This document shows, piece by piece, positions 1-7,603 of a stretch of 64,000 nt of DNA. The notes beneath the pieces were generated by a model. The model was not told the DNA's origin, made no database searches, and was given only the letters and a program-made list of their open reading frames with translations. Position 1 is the stretch's first letter. Every line of letters begins with the position of its first letter. The stretch spans positions 18,734 through 82,733 of the forward strand of contig DATKRK010000359.1 of assembly GCA_035532215.1 (NCBI GenBank), written 5' to 3'. The position numbers were made by a program, and so were the translations under genes. Source of the stretch: JAICIG01 sp035532215. Lineage in GTDB: Bacteria > Planctomycetota > Planctomycetia > Pirellulales > JAICIG01.

Positions 1-483
1 CCTTATTACGACGACCAGCGCGCGCCGCGGCCATTCTCGTACAACGCCGTGCTCGATCGCTATAGCGACTGGCTGCTCGACCAGCGCAAGGCGGGCTGGC
101 AGATGATCGATCTGCACGGCCCGATGACGCGCGAAGTCGAACGGCGCCGCACGGCCGATCCCGAGTTCACCTTTCAGCCCGACGGCGTTCACCCCAACGA
201 CGCCGGCCATTGGTTCATTGCCCAGCAACTGATTCGCTTCTTCGGAGACAAGGAGGCGGCCGAGGCGGCGACGCCCGAGGCGATGCTCGCCGCGCGCGGA
301 CTGCCCGAAGATTTGCTTAAAACCGTAAGGCAGCGCGTGAATGTGTTGCGAGACGCCTACGTCGCCGCGGCCGGACACAAGCGGCCCGGCGTGGCCCAGG
401 GCTTGCCGGTGGCCGAGGCCGAAGTCCAAGCCGAAAAGCTTTCGGCTGAGATTCGAAAAATGACGGCGGCGGCGAAACGTTGA
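1..483 (+). CDS. SGNH/GDSL-type hydrolase, C-terminal part (5' end outside window)
   Basis: The frame is open from base 1, so the gene starts upstream; the first ATG at 49 is internal. The visible 160 residues contain DGVHPNDAGH, which fits SGNH hydrolase block V (Asp-x-x-His of the catalytic triad). Next come a helical segment (HWFIAQQLIRFFG) and a Lys/Ala/Glu-rich tail. SGNH hydrolases act as esterases or sialate/carbohydrate esterases, and planctomycetes carry many secreted ones. The nucleophile Ser block and any signal peptide lie outside the window, so the substrate cannot be inferred. Confidence 0.75.
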   Translation, partial: PYYDDQRAPRPFSYNAVLDRYSDWLLDQRKAGWQMIDLHGPMTREVERRRTADPEFTFQPDGVHPNDAGHWFIAQQLIRFFGDKEAAEAATPEAMLAARGLPEDLLKTVRQRVNVLRDAYVAAAGHKRPGVAQGLPVAEAEVQAEKLSAEIRKMTAAAKR

Positions 484-621
484 CCGCGCGACAACCAGTA
501 GATATCCGCAGAAACTATCGACAAACGCCAAGATTTCGCGCGCCGTTGCGAATACCTTGGCGACCGATCGCAAAGGGGGTCATTCAGATCAAAGCAGGCC
601 CCAGTCGAGAGGAGTAAAGCC

Positions 622-948
622 ATGTGGGGTTGGAAAAGCGTCGAGCGGCTGATCGAGCCCAGCCTTTCTTTTAACCGGGCGAAAGAGGCGCTGTTGGCGC
701 AGGGATTTCGGATCCACACTTCGAATCCGCATCACGCGGTGTTCAAGAGCGCTGGGACCGAGAACCCCTGGACGACTCTGGCCCCGAATGGCGAAAATGT
801 GCCGATCGAACTTGCTCTTGCCGAAACGCACGGCGGCCTGTATCTGCATCTGCGATACGAGACGTTCTGTCTTTTCGACACGGGCGATCTCAATCGTTTC
901 GCCGACGACCTTGCGGCTGGCTTGGCGGCGCAAACGAGCGGGACGTAG
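622..948 (+). CDS. Small protein of unknown function (108 aa)
   Basis: The ATG at 622 follows a purine-rich GAGAGGAG about 8 bases upstream, a good ribosome binding site. The product begins MWGWKSVERL and mixes helical and strand-like stretches (GGLYLHLRYETFCLF), with no signal peptide or membrane segment. I recognise no family. The stop codon lies inside the left arm of a long inverted repeat (943-1094). Codon use matches neighbouring genes, which supports real coding. Confidence 0.6.
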   Translation: MWGWKSVERLIEPSLSFNRAKEALLAQGFRIHTSNPHHAVFKSAGTENPWTTLAPNGENVPIELALAETHGGLYLHLRYETFCLFDTGDLNRFADDLAAGLAAQTSGT

Positions 949-1094
949 GTCAGGCTTTCCAGCCTGACAGAAACCGGATCGGACGCACCATCCAAACCGC
1001 AATGGGGCGCCAACGCGCCCCCCATGCCTAGATCCGCGACGATATGCAACGCGGGTTGCCTGAAACGTGTCAGGCTGGAAAGCCTGACCCACGT
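943..1094. repeat. REP-like inverted repeat, 27-bp arms
   Basis: Arms at 943-969 and 1068-1094 are reverse complements with one mismatch and are about 98 bases apart. The core is GGTCAGGCTTTCCAGCCTGA, itself palindromic. The left arm contains GTAG over the upstream stop codon (TAG 946-948). It lies between convergent genes and could also end transcription. Confidence 0.75.
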
Positions 1095-1115
1095 GCCGCG
1101 GCCGCTGATTGCACT

Positions 1116-2072
1116 TTACTTGGCCCAGTCGCCCGGAATGACCTCATGCCCGGCGCGGGTGCCGAGCGCCTGGAAGATCAAGCTGTCGGCATAGTAGTCT
1201 CCGTTGGCCTGGTCATTCGCAATGCTGGGGTAGAACCGCACCGAGCCGTCGGCGAACGCGAAGTACGAACCGTAGACGTGCATGCTGGAGAAATCGTCCA
1301 TCCCCGCGCTTCCGTCACCGTCGATCAGGGCGTTGTTCAAATGAGCGTGCGACACCACGAGCGCCGAGGCAGGGTAAAACATGCCTGCGACGAGCGGCTG
1401 GCATGGGTTGAGAGCGCCTCGCACGAGCACCCCGCGGTTGATCGCGCCGGGCCAGATTCCCTGCGCGTTGGCCCAGGCCTTTTCCCCGACCAGGATGGTG
1501 GTCGACGTGCCGTCGACGATATCGGCCATCCGCGTCGCACTGTTGCGATAGAAGACGCCCGTTCCCGTTTTGTCGGAGACGGCGGATTCGTCGCTGCCGA
1601 TGCACCCGACATAGCTCGTGACCCCGGAAAGGGCAATGACATTGCCGGACGCGTCGGGCACGGCATAGGGAGTTTGCGGGGCGATATCCGAGGGGCAGAC
1701 ATAGGCCGAAATCGGGGTTTGAATTGCGCGGGCGTTCAAGGGATGCTCGATGGGCAGGCCGAAATTGACCCCTTCATAGACCGCCCCTTGCTCCATGTAG
1801 GGCAGGATGAATGCCGCCCAGCCCCAGCCCATCGTGGTGTCGGTGGCGCCGTCGACATACGCAACCGAAGCGCAATAGCCCGGCGGAAACGAGCGCATCG
1901 CGTCGTGGTAATTCTGCGCGGCCAGCGCGATCTGTTTGAGGTTGTTCGAGCATTGGCTGCGGCGGGCCGACTCGCGGGCCGCCTGGACGGCCGGCAGCAG
2001 CAAGGCCACCAGCAGGCCGATGATCGCAATCACCACCAGCAATTCGACGAGGGTAAAGGCGCGTCGAGACAT
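1116..2072 (-). CDS. DUF1559 domain protein with type II pseudopilin N-terminus
   Basis: Start at 2072 (MSRRAFTLVELLVVIAIIG), chosen over the upstream Met at 2099 because AGGAGA sits about 8 bases before it and because it gives a standard prepilin leader. Residues 6-30 form the hydrophobic N-methylation helix with the conserved Glu after cleavage. The C-terminal FADGSVRF is the usual DUF1559 H-X9-DG-type ending. The length of 318 aa is typical of this large planctomycete family. Exact roles are unknown; the leader implies export and assembly or anchoring at the inner membrane. It is a single gene, divergent from hemP. Confidence 0.9.
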   Translation of the reverse strand: MSRRAFTLVELLVVIAIIGLLVALLLPAVQAARESARRSQCSNNLKQIALAAQNYHDAMRSFPPGYCASVAYVDGATDTTMGWGWAAFILPYMEQGAVYEGVNFGLPIEHPLNARAIQTPISAYVCPSDIAPQTPYAVPDASGNVIALSGVTSYVGCIGSDESAVSDKTGTGVFYRNSATRMADIVDGTSTTILVGEKAWANAQGIWPGAINRGVLVRGALNPCQPLVAGMFYPASALVVSHAHLNNALIDGDGSAGMDDFSSMHVYGSYFAFADGSVRFYPSIANDQANGDYYADSLIFQALGTRAGHEVIPGDWAK

Positions 2073-2196
2073 CGAGAGTTCTCCTGAAAAAGGGGCCACG
2101 GGTCTTCGAGCGTGGCTGGCGGAGAGGCCCTTTCCGGGCAGGCTGGCGGGCTCGCTATAGCGTCGTTAATGAGACGCCGTATCAACAATACTTGTC

Positions 2197-2225
2197 ATTC
2201 TGTCACCGCAATTTTCCCGCGTCAA
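2197..2225 (-). promoter_or_regulatory. Putative sigma-70 promoter for the DUF1559 gene
   Basis: Read on the minus strand: TTGACG (2225-2220), 17-bp spacer, CAGAAT (2202-2197). It lies about 125 bases upstream of the ATG at 2072. Motif match only. Confidence 0.4.
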
Positions 2226-2243
2226 GAGACTTTCGCAAAATTA

Positions 2244-2272
2244 TTGACATTGAGTCTCAATATCTTTATTTT
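2244..2272 (+). promoter_or_regulatory. Putative hemP promoter with palindromic operator in the spacer
   Basis: TTGACA (2244-2249), a 17-bp spacer and TATTTT (2267-2272) form a near-consensus sigma-70 promoter. The spacer contains the near-perfect palindrome ATTGAGTCTCAAT (2249-2261; only the central base breaks symmetry). A dyad between -35 and -10 is the classic position for a repressor site. Since the gene belongs to the hemin-uptake HemP family, iron control by a Fur-like repressor is a reasonable inference. The site is not a textbook 19-bp Fur box. Confidence 0.6.
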
Positions 2273-2324
2273 CTCAGAAGGCAAATCGTTTCCCTTTTTC
2301 GCCGCACCACATTCAATCAAGCTC

Positions 2325-2516
2325 GTGAACTCACCCGCTGCACCATCCCCCGCCCAACCGAACGACTCGCGCGCGACCGATCCTGGCGGACCGCCGCTGC
2401 GAACCGTGCAGTCGCAAGACTTGCTTCAGGGACAGGTCGAGGTGCTGATCGCGCATGGCGGCGAAACGTATCGCCTGCGGCTGACTCGCAGCGGCAAGCT
2501 GATTCTGCAGAAGTAA
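2325..2516 (+). CDS. hemP: Hemin uptake protein HemP family
   Basis: The last 20 residues (HGGETYRLRLTRSGKLILQK) match the HemP family, small proteins encoded near heme/iron uptake genes. The open frame extends back to 2112, but that part overlaps the promoter and is unlike the family. GTG at 2325 gives 63 aa, the usual HemP size, with a Pro/Ser-rich N-terminus. No TonB, ExbB or heme receptor genes lie beside it, so it is an orphan hemP. HemP/HmuP acts in heme-dependent induction of uptake genes in some proteobacteria; the role in planctomycetes is unknown. Confidence 0.8.
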   Translation: MNSPAAPSPAQPNDSRATDPGGPPLRTVQSQDLLQGQVEVLIAHGGETYRLRLTRSGKLILQK

Positions 2517-2609
2517 GCCAAAGTCGCAGGCGCACTCTGCGTGGGGTTGCTGGTCAGCCGGATTTTCGGCATCGCCGGCAAAGTAACATCAGCCGCCGCT
2601 CGATTCACT

Positions 2610-2666
2610 AACCCGAAGCGTCAGCGAGGCGGAACGGCGCCACAGCCTCGCTGACGCTTCGGGTTA
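2610..2666. repeat. Hairpin repeat, 21-bp perfect arms
   Basis: TAACCCGAAGCGTCAGCGAG at 2610-2629 pairs with its reverse complement ending at 2666. A diverged relative lies at 22667-22730. It follows hemP by about 100 bases and could act as a terminator. Confidence 0.75.
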
Positions 2667-2696
2667 GGCGTAAGTAGGGGTTCGTGCGGTTGATTC

Positions 2697-2784
2697 TGTA
2701 GGGAACGCCCTCCGCGGCGTTCCGGGAAGCGCGAATCGGCGCGATTCCCGGGTGTACGGCATGCCACGGAGGGCGTGCCCTACA
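2697..2784. repeat. REP-like hairpin with GTAG/CTAC feet
   Basis: Arms at 2697-2717 and 2764-2784 (TGTAGGGAACGCCCTCCG against CGGAGGGCGTGCCCTACA) pair with two mismatches. The inner part has a second dyad around GGGAAGCGCGAATC. The GTAG at the foot matches the RAYT-type REP pattern seen elsewhere in the window. Confidence 0.7.
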
Positions 2785-3005
2785 GGCTTTGTCGCGAACG
2801 TCTACCTACGCCCCTTCGGGTTAGTGTCGTCTGATGCCGAATTGAAACGGCGCGCCGCGTGCAGTCTTCGTTTCGGCTGGTACAATACACCCTCGGGCGA
2901 CAGCGGCGATTTCCGTCGCTCGCTGGCTGCTACGGTTCCTACCTCGACTTTCCCGCCTTAGAGTTAGCACGACATGCCCTTTGTTCGGCTTGCAGAGACG
3001 CGTGC

Positions 3006-4427
3006 ATGGTGAATCGCAAAACGGCGGACGCGGCTCTCCCGGCGGCGCCCGAGGAAACGACGCTCCAAGCATCTTCGACGGCCGCGACGCCGACGGAGTC
3101 GTCCCCGCGAAAGCCGGGCGCGCGGCCGCACGCCGCCCCGCCCGCCAAAGGCCGCTGGTGGCCGACGCTGCTCATGCTGAGCTGTTTGAGCGCGGCCGTT
3201 TACTTTTCGTTGCCGTGGCTGCCCAAGCTGATCGCGCTCAGCGGCGCCGGCCGCGCCGGAGACAAAGTCGCCAAGCCGCGCGAGCGCGTCGTGCCAGTGG
3301 TGGCCGCCGCCGCGCGCCGCGCCGACATGGATTTGTATCTCAACGGCCTGGGCACGGTGACGGCTTTCAATACGGTCACGATCCGCAGCCGCGTCGAAGG
3401 CGAACTCATTCGCGTAGCCTTCACCGAAGGGCAGATGGTCAAACAGGGAGACTTGCTGGCCGAGATCGATCCCCGGCCGTTCGAAGTGCAATTGTCGCAG
3501 GCCCAAGGCCAACTGATGAAGGACAAAGCCGCCTCCGAAGTGGCCCAACTCAATCTCGCGCGCTACAATGAATTGCTGACCACGCGTTCGGTGACGCCCC
3601 AGCAGATCGACGAGCAAACGGCCTTGGTCGACCAGAGCGAGGGCGCCATCCAGATCGACCAGGCGCAAATCGACCATGTCAAGCTGCAGCTCACTTACTG
3701 CAAAATCGTCGCGCCGGTGAGCGGGCGGATCGGCTTGGGGCTGGTCGATCCGGGCAATATCGTGCGGGCCAACGAGCCGGGCGGCATCGCCGTGATCACG
3801 CAAGTGCAGCCGATCGCCGTGGTGTTCACCATTCCGCAGGACGAAATCTCGCGCGTGCAGGGGAAGCTGCACGCAGGCCGCACCTTGTCGGTCGAGACGT
3901 ACGACCGCAACTTCAAGATCCGGCTGGCCACGGGCAAGCTGCACGCCATCGATAACCAGGTCGACACCACGACCGGCACGTTGCGGCTCAAGGCCGTGTT
4001 CGACAACCAGGACGAGCTGCTGTTTCCCAATCAGTTCGTCAACGCGCGGCTGTTGGTCGACGTCAAGCGCGACGCCACGCTCGTGCCCGGCGCCGCCGTG
4101 CAGCGCGGCCCCGACTCGAACTTCGTCTACGTCGTCAAGGACGACGAGACGGTCGAGTTGCGCAAGGTCGAAATCGGCCCGGTGGAAGGCGCCGAAGTGG
4201 CCATCGAAAGCGGCCTGACGCCCGGCGAAGTCGTCGTCACCGACGGCGTCGACAAGCTGCAGCCGGGCGCCAAAGTCGCCTTGCGCGAGCGAAACGCCGA
4301 TGGCGCCGCCACGGCCTCGATCTCGGAATCAGCGTCTCCCGCCGAAACCGAATCGCCGTCTGACCGAACCGCCGTGCGCGGCGATGGCGCCAAAACAACG
4401 ACCGCACAGGCGAATTCGCGACCATGA
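3006..4427 (+). CDS. mdtA: RND efflux periplasmic adaptor (MdtA-like)
   Basis: Membrane fusion protein that links RND pumps to an outer-membrane channel. Start ATG at 3006 (473 aa); the frame is open further upstream without a suitable start signal. A Pro/Ala-rich cytoplasmic N-terminus of about 50 residues is followed by one membrane helix (51-70, WWPTLLMLSCLSAAVYFSLP). Then come the lipoyl/barrel-sandwich half (GTVTAFNTVTIRSRVEGEL), an alpha-helical hairpin with Gln-rich coiled coil, the second lipoyl half (KIVAPVSGRIGL) and the beta-barrel/MP domain. The C-terminal 40 residues are low-complexity. Its stop overlaps the next start (ATGA at 4424-4427), so translation is probably coupled. Confidence 0.93.
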   Translation: MVNRKTADAALPAAPEETTLQASSTAATPTESSPRKPGARPHAAPPAKGRWWPTLLMLSCLSAAVYFSLPWLPKLIALSGAGRAGDKVAKPRERVVPVVAAAARRADMDLYLNGLGTVTAFNTVTIRSRVEGELIRVAFTEGQMVKQGDLLAEIDPRPFEVQLSQAQGQLMKDKAASEVAQLNLARYNELLTTRSVTPQQIDEQTALVDQSEGAIQIDQAQIDHVKLQLTYCKIVAPVSGRIGLGLVDPGNIVRANEPGGIAVITQVQPIAVVFTIPQDEISRVQGKLHAGRTLSVETYDRNFKIRLATGKLHAIDNQVDTTTGTLRLKAVFDNQDELLFPNQFVNARLLVDVKRDATLVPGAAVQRGPDSNFVYVVKDDETVELRKVEIGPVEGAEVAIESGLTPGEVVVTDGVDKLQPGAKVALRERNADGAATASISESASPAETESPSDRTAVRGDGAKTTTAQANSRP

Positions 4428-7400
4428 GTCCCTCCCGGCCTTTCATTCTGCGGCCGGTCGCGACGGTGCTGATAATGGTCGCCATTCTGTTGGCCGGGGC
4501 CGTGGCCTACCGGCAACTGCCCGTTTCTGCCTTGCCCCAGGTCGATTACCCCACGATCCAGGTCGTCACGTTCTATCCGGGCGCCAGTCCCGAGGTGATG
4601 GCCTCGTCGGTCACGGCGCCGCTGGAACGGCAATTCGGCCAGGTCCCCGGCCTCACGCAGATGACCTCCAGCAGTTCCGAAGGCTGCTCGGTCATCACGC
4701 TCCGCTTTGCGCTCGAACTCGACATCGACGTCGCCGAGCAGCAGGTGCAGGCGGCGATCAACGCGGCGGGTACGTTTCTGCCGCCCGATCTACCCAACCC
4801 GCCGATCTACAGCAAAACGAACCCGGCCGACTCGCCGATTCTGACGCTGGCCCTGTCGAGCGAAACGCTGCCGCTCTCGAAAGTGCAAGACCTGGCCGAC
4901 ACGCGGCTGGCGCAAAAAATCTCGCAGCTTTCGGGCGTGGGCATGGTCAGTCTCAGCGGCGGGCAAAAGCCGGCGATTCGCATCCAGGCCAATCCCACCT
5001 CGCTGTCGGCATTGGGCATGAACCTGGAAGATCTGCGGATGGCGCTCACGCAGGCCAGCGTGAACCAGGCCAAGGGCAGCTTCGACGGCGACCGCCAGGC
5101 CTTCACCATCGGCGCCAACGACCAGGTGCTCACCAGCGAGCAGTATCGGCAATTGATCGTGGGCTACCGCAACGACGCCCCGATCAAGCTCTCGGACGTG
5201 GCCGACGTGATCGACGGCGCCGAGAACGAGCGGCAGGCCGCCTGGATGAACGATTCGCCGGCGGTGATTCTCAACATTCAGCGGCAGCCGGGCGCCAACA
5301 TCATCGAGGTCGTCGATCGTATCAAGTCGCTGTTGCCGCAACTGCGGGCTTCGTTGCCGCCGGCGATTTCCGTCGAGATCTTGACCGACCGTACCGTAAC
5401 GATTCGCGCTTCGGTCGAAGACGTGCAGTTCGAGTTGCTGCTCACCATCGGCCTGGTCGTGCTGGTGATGTTCTTGTTTCTGCGCAACGTGGCGGCCACC
5501 TTCATCCCCAGCGTGGCCGTGCCGCTGTCGCTGGTGGGCACGTTCGGCGTGATGTATCTGCTCGACTACAGTTTGAACAACCTGACGCTGATGGCGCTGA
5601 CCATCTCCACGGGCTTCGTCGTCGACGATGCGATCGTGATGATCGAAAACATCATGCGCTACGTCGAAGAAGGCGAGCCGCCCTTGGAAGCCGCGCTGAA
5701 GGGCTCGGCCCAGATCGGCTTCACGATCGTTTCGCTCAGCGTCTCGCTGATCGCGGTGCTGATCCCGCTGTTATTCATGGGCGACGTCGTCGGGCGGCTG
5801 TTCCGCGAATTCGCAGTGACCTTGAGCGTGACGATCCTGGTATCGGCCATCGTCTCGCTGACCTTGACGCCCATGATGTGCGCCAAGCTGTTGCACCACG
5901 ACCCTGCCGCGGGGCACGGCTGGCTTTATCGCGGCTCGGAGTGGGCTTTCGAGGCGGTGATCTGGCTCTACGGCAAGACGCTGGGCTGGGTGCTGCGGTT
6001 TCAGACGCTGACGCTCTTGGTTGCCCTGGCCACGCTGGCCGCCACCGTCTACCTGTACTTCGTCGCGCCCAAGGGCTTCTTTCCGGTGCAGGACACGGGC
6101 GTCATCATGGGCATCTCCGAGGCGCCGCAGAGCGTTTCGTTCGCGGCCATGACCCGGCGTCAGCGGGCCTTGAATCGGGCGATCCTGACCGATCCCGCGG
6201 TCGAAAGCCTGTCGAGCTTCATCGGCATCGACGGCACGAACGTCACGGCCAACAGCGGGCGGATTCAGATCAATCTCAAACCGCTGGAAGAACGCCGGAT
6301 CACGGCCAGCGAAGTCATCCGCCGCTTGCAGCCCAAGCTGGCGGACGTGCCGGGCATCACGCTCTACATGCAGCCAGTGCAGGACCTGACGGTCGAGACG
6401 CGCGTCAGCCGCACGCAGTATCAATACAGCTTGGAAGACCCCGACGCCGACGAGTTGGGCGAGTGGGCGCCGAAGTTCGTGAACAAGCTCGCGTCGCTGC
6501 CCCAGCTTCGCGACGTCGCCAGCGACCAGCAGACTTCGGGCCTGGAAACGCGCGTCGTGATCGATCGCGACACGGCCAGCCGACTGGGCGTCACGCCGCA
6601 GATGATCGACGACGCGTTGTACGATGCCTTCGGGCAGCGGCAGATTTCGATCCTGTTCACGCAGGTCAATCAGTACCGCGTGGTGCTGGAGGTCAAGCCC
6701 GACTTCAAGAACGAGCCTCGCGACCTGAGCCAGATTTATATTCGCCCGCCCGGCGGCGGCAAAACGCCGCTGGCCGCGCTGGCCCGCATCGAGCAAACCA
6801 CGGCGCCCTTGGCGGTGAACCGGCAGGGACAGTTTCCGGTGGTCACGGTGTCGTTCAATCTGGCGCCGGGCGTTTCGCTGGGCGAGGCGGTCGAAGCGAT
6901 CTCGGCCGCCAAGCGCGAACTCGACATGCCGCCGAGCATCCAGGCCGGTTTTCAAGGCGCCGCCGAAGCGTTTCAAGGGTCGCTCAAGAATACGCCGCTG
7001 TTGATTCTAGCCGCATTGGTCACCGTGTATATCGTGCTGGGCGTATTGTACGAAAGCTACATTCACCCAATCACGATTCTTTCCACGCTGCCTTCGGCCG
7101 GCGTCGGGGCGTTGGCGGCCTTGCTGTGGTACAAGAGCGACTTGGACGTGATCGCGCTGATCGGCATCATTCTGCTGATCGGCATCGTCAAGAAAAACGC
7201 GATCATGATGATCGACTTCGCGCTCGAAGCGCAGCGCACTGAAGGCAAGAGCCCGACCGACGCGATTTACGAAGCCTGCCTGCTGCGCTTCCGCCCGATC
7301 ATGATGACCACGCTGGCCGCGCTGTTGGGCGGCGTGCCGCTCGCGTTTGGCGGCGGCGTCGGCTCGGAACTGCGCAAGCCGCTGGGCGTCACGATCATCG

Positions 7401-7603
7401 GCGGCTTGATCTTCAGCCAGATGCTGACGCTGTACACCACGCCGGTGATTTACCTGTGGTTCGATCGGCTGGGAAAACGATTTGGCCAAGGTAGCAGGCA
7501 CACTCCGTGTGCCGTAGCCAACCCTGCGATTGAACTGCAGCGCAAGGCCGGCGACGGCACACGGAGTGTGCCTGCTACGATTCATCGCGACGGCCCGATA
7601 TGA
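4424..7603 (+). CDS. mdtB: RND efflux permease, MdtB-like, with repeat-derived C-terminal tail
   Basis: Proton-driven inner-membrane RND transporter, 1059 aa. The N-terminus (RPVATVLIMVAILLAGAVAY, then QVDYPTIQVVTFYPGASPE) and the run of motifs match E. coli MdtB closely. Asp401-Asp402 in FVVDDAIV are the transmembrane proton-relay pair. Twelve membrane segments and two large periplasmic loops are evident. The last ~37 residues after LGKRFGQ are encoded by an inverted repeat (7491-7578) and are not conserved family sequence. The gene overlaps both neighbours by ATGA. With mdtA and mdtC it fits a heteromultimeric MdtABC pump. No outer-membrane TolC gene is adjacent. Confidence 0.93.
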   Translation: MSPSRPFILRPVATVLIMVAILLAGAVAYRQLPVSALPQVDYPTIQVVTFYPGASPEVMASSVTAPLERQFGQVPGLTQMTSSSSEGCSVITLRFALELDIDVAEQQVQAAINAAGTFLPPDLPNPPIYSKTNPADSPILTLALSSETLPLSKVQDLADTRLAQKISQLSGVGMVSLSGGQKPAIRIQANPTSLSALGMNLEDLRMALTQASVNQAKGSFDGDRQAFTIGANDQVLTSEQYRQLIVGYRNDAPIKLSDVADVIDGAENERQAAWMNDSPAVILNIQRQPGANIIEVVDRIKSLLPQLRASLPPAISVEILTDRTVTIRASVEDVQFELLLTIGLVVLVMFLFLRNVAATFIPSVAVPLSLVGTFGVMYLLDYSLNNLTLMALTISTGFVVDDAIVMIENIMRYVEEGEPPLEAALKGSAQIGFTIVSLSVSLIAVLIPLLFMGDVVGRLFREFAVTLSVTILVSAIVSLTLTPMMCAKLLHHDPAAGHGWLYRGSEWAFEAVIWLYGKTLGWVLRFQTLTLLVALATLAATVYLYFVAPKGFFPVQDTGVIMGISEAPQSVSFAAMTRRQRALNRAILTDPAVESLSSFIGIDGTNVTANSGRIQINLKPLEERRITASEVIRRLQPKLADVPGITLYMQPVQDLTVETRVSRTQYQYSLEDPDADELGEWAPKFVNKLASLPQLRDVASDQQTSGLETRVVIDRDTASRLGVTPQMIDDALYDAFGQRQISILFTQVNQYRVVLEVKPDFKNEPRDLSQIYIRPPGGGKTPLAALARIEQTTAPLAVNRQGQFPVVTVSFNLAPGVSLGEAVEAISAAKRELDMPPSIQAGFQGAAEAFQGSLKNTPLLILAALVTVYIVLGVLYESYIHPITILSTLPSAGVGALAALLWYKSDLDVIALIGIILLIGIVKKNAIMMIDFALEAQRTEGKSPTDAIYEACLLRFRPIMMTTLAALLGGVPLAFGGGVGSELRKPLGVTIIGGLIFSQMLTLYTTPVIYLWFDRLGKRFGQGSRHTPCAVANPAIELQRKAGDGTRSVPATIHRDGPI
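7491..7578. repeat. REP-like palindrome inside the 3' end of mdtB
   Basis: GTAGCAGGCACACTCCGTGT (from 7491) has its perfect 25-bp reverse complement at 7554-7578, with a 38-base loop. The feet are GTAG and CTAC. The element stays in frame, is translated, and would form a strong hairpin in the mRNA just before the mdtC start. Confidence 0.9.

Larger units (their letters stand above)
2517..3005. other. Intergenic region hemP-mdtA, rich in palindromic repeats
   Basis: About 490 bases without a supported gene. It holds two hairpin repeats (2610-2666 and 2697-2784). No convincing promoter for the efflux operon was found, though one is expected between 2800 and 3000. Confidence 0.6.

Noticed and set aside
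2112..2324. Longer HemP start at ATG 2112
   Set aside because: It would place coding sequence over the promoter and operator, and the added residues do not resemble HemP.
4300..7242. 980-residue plus-strand frame over mdtA/mdtB
   Set aside because: Arg/Gly/His-rich out-of-frame shadow; the real proteins in the other frames match known families along their length.
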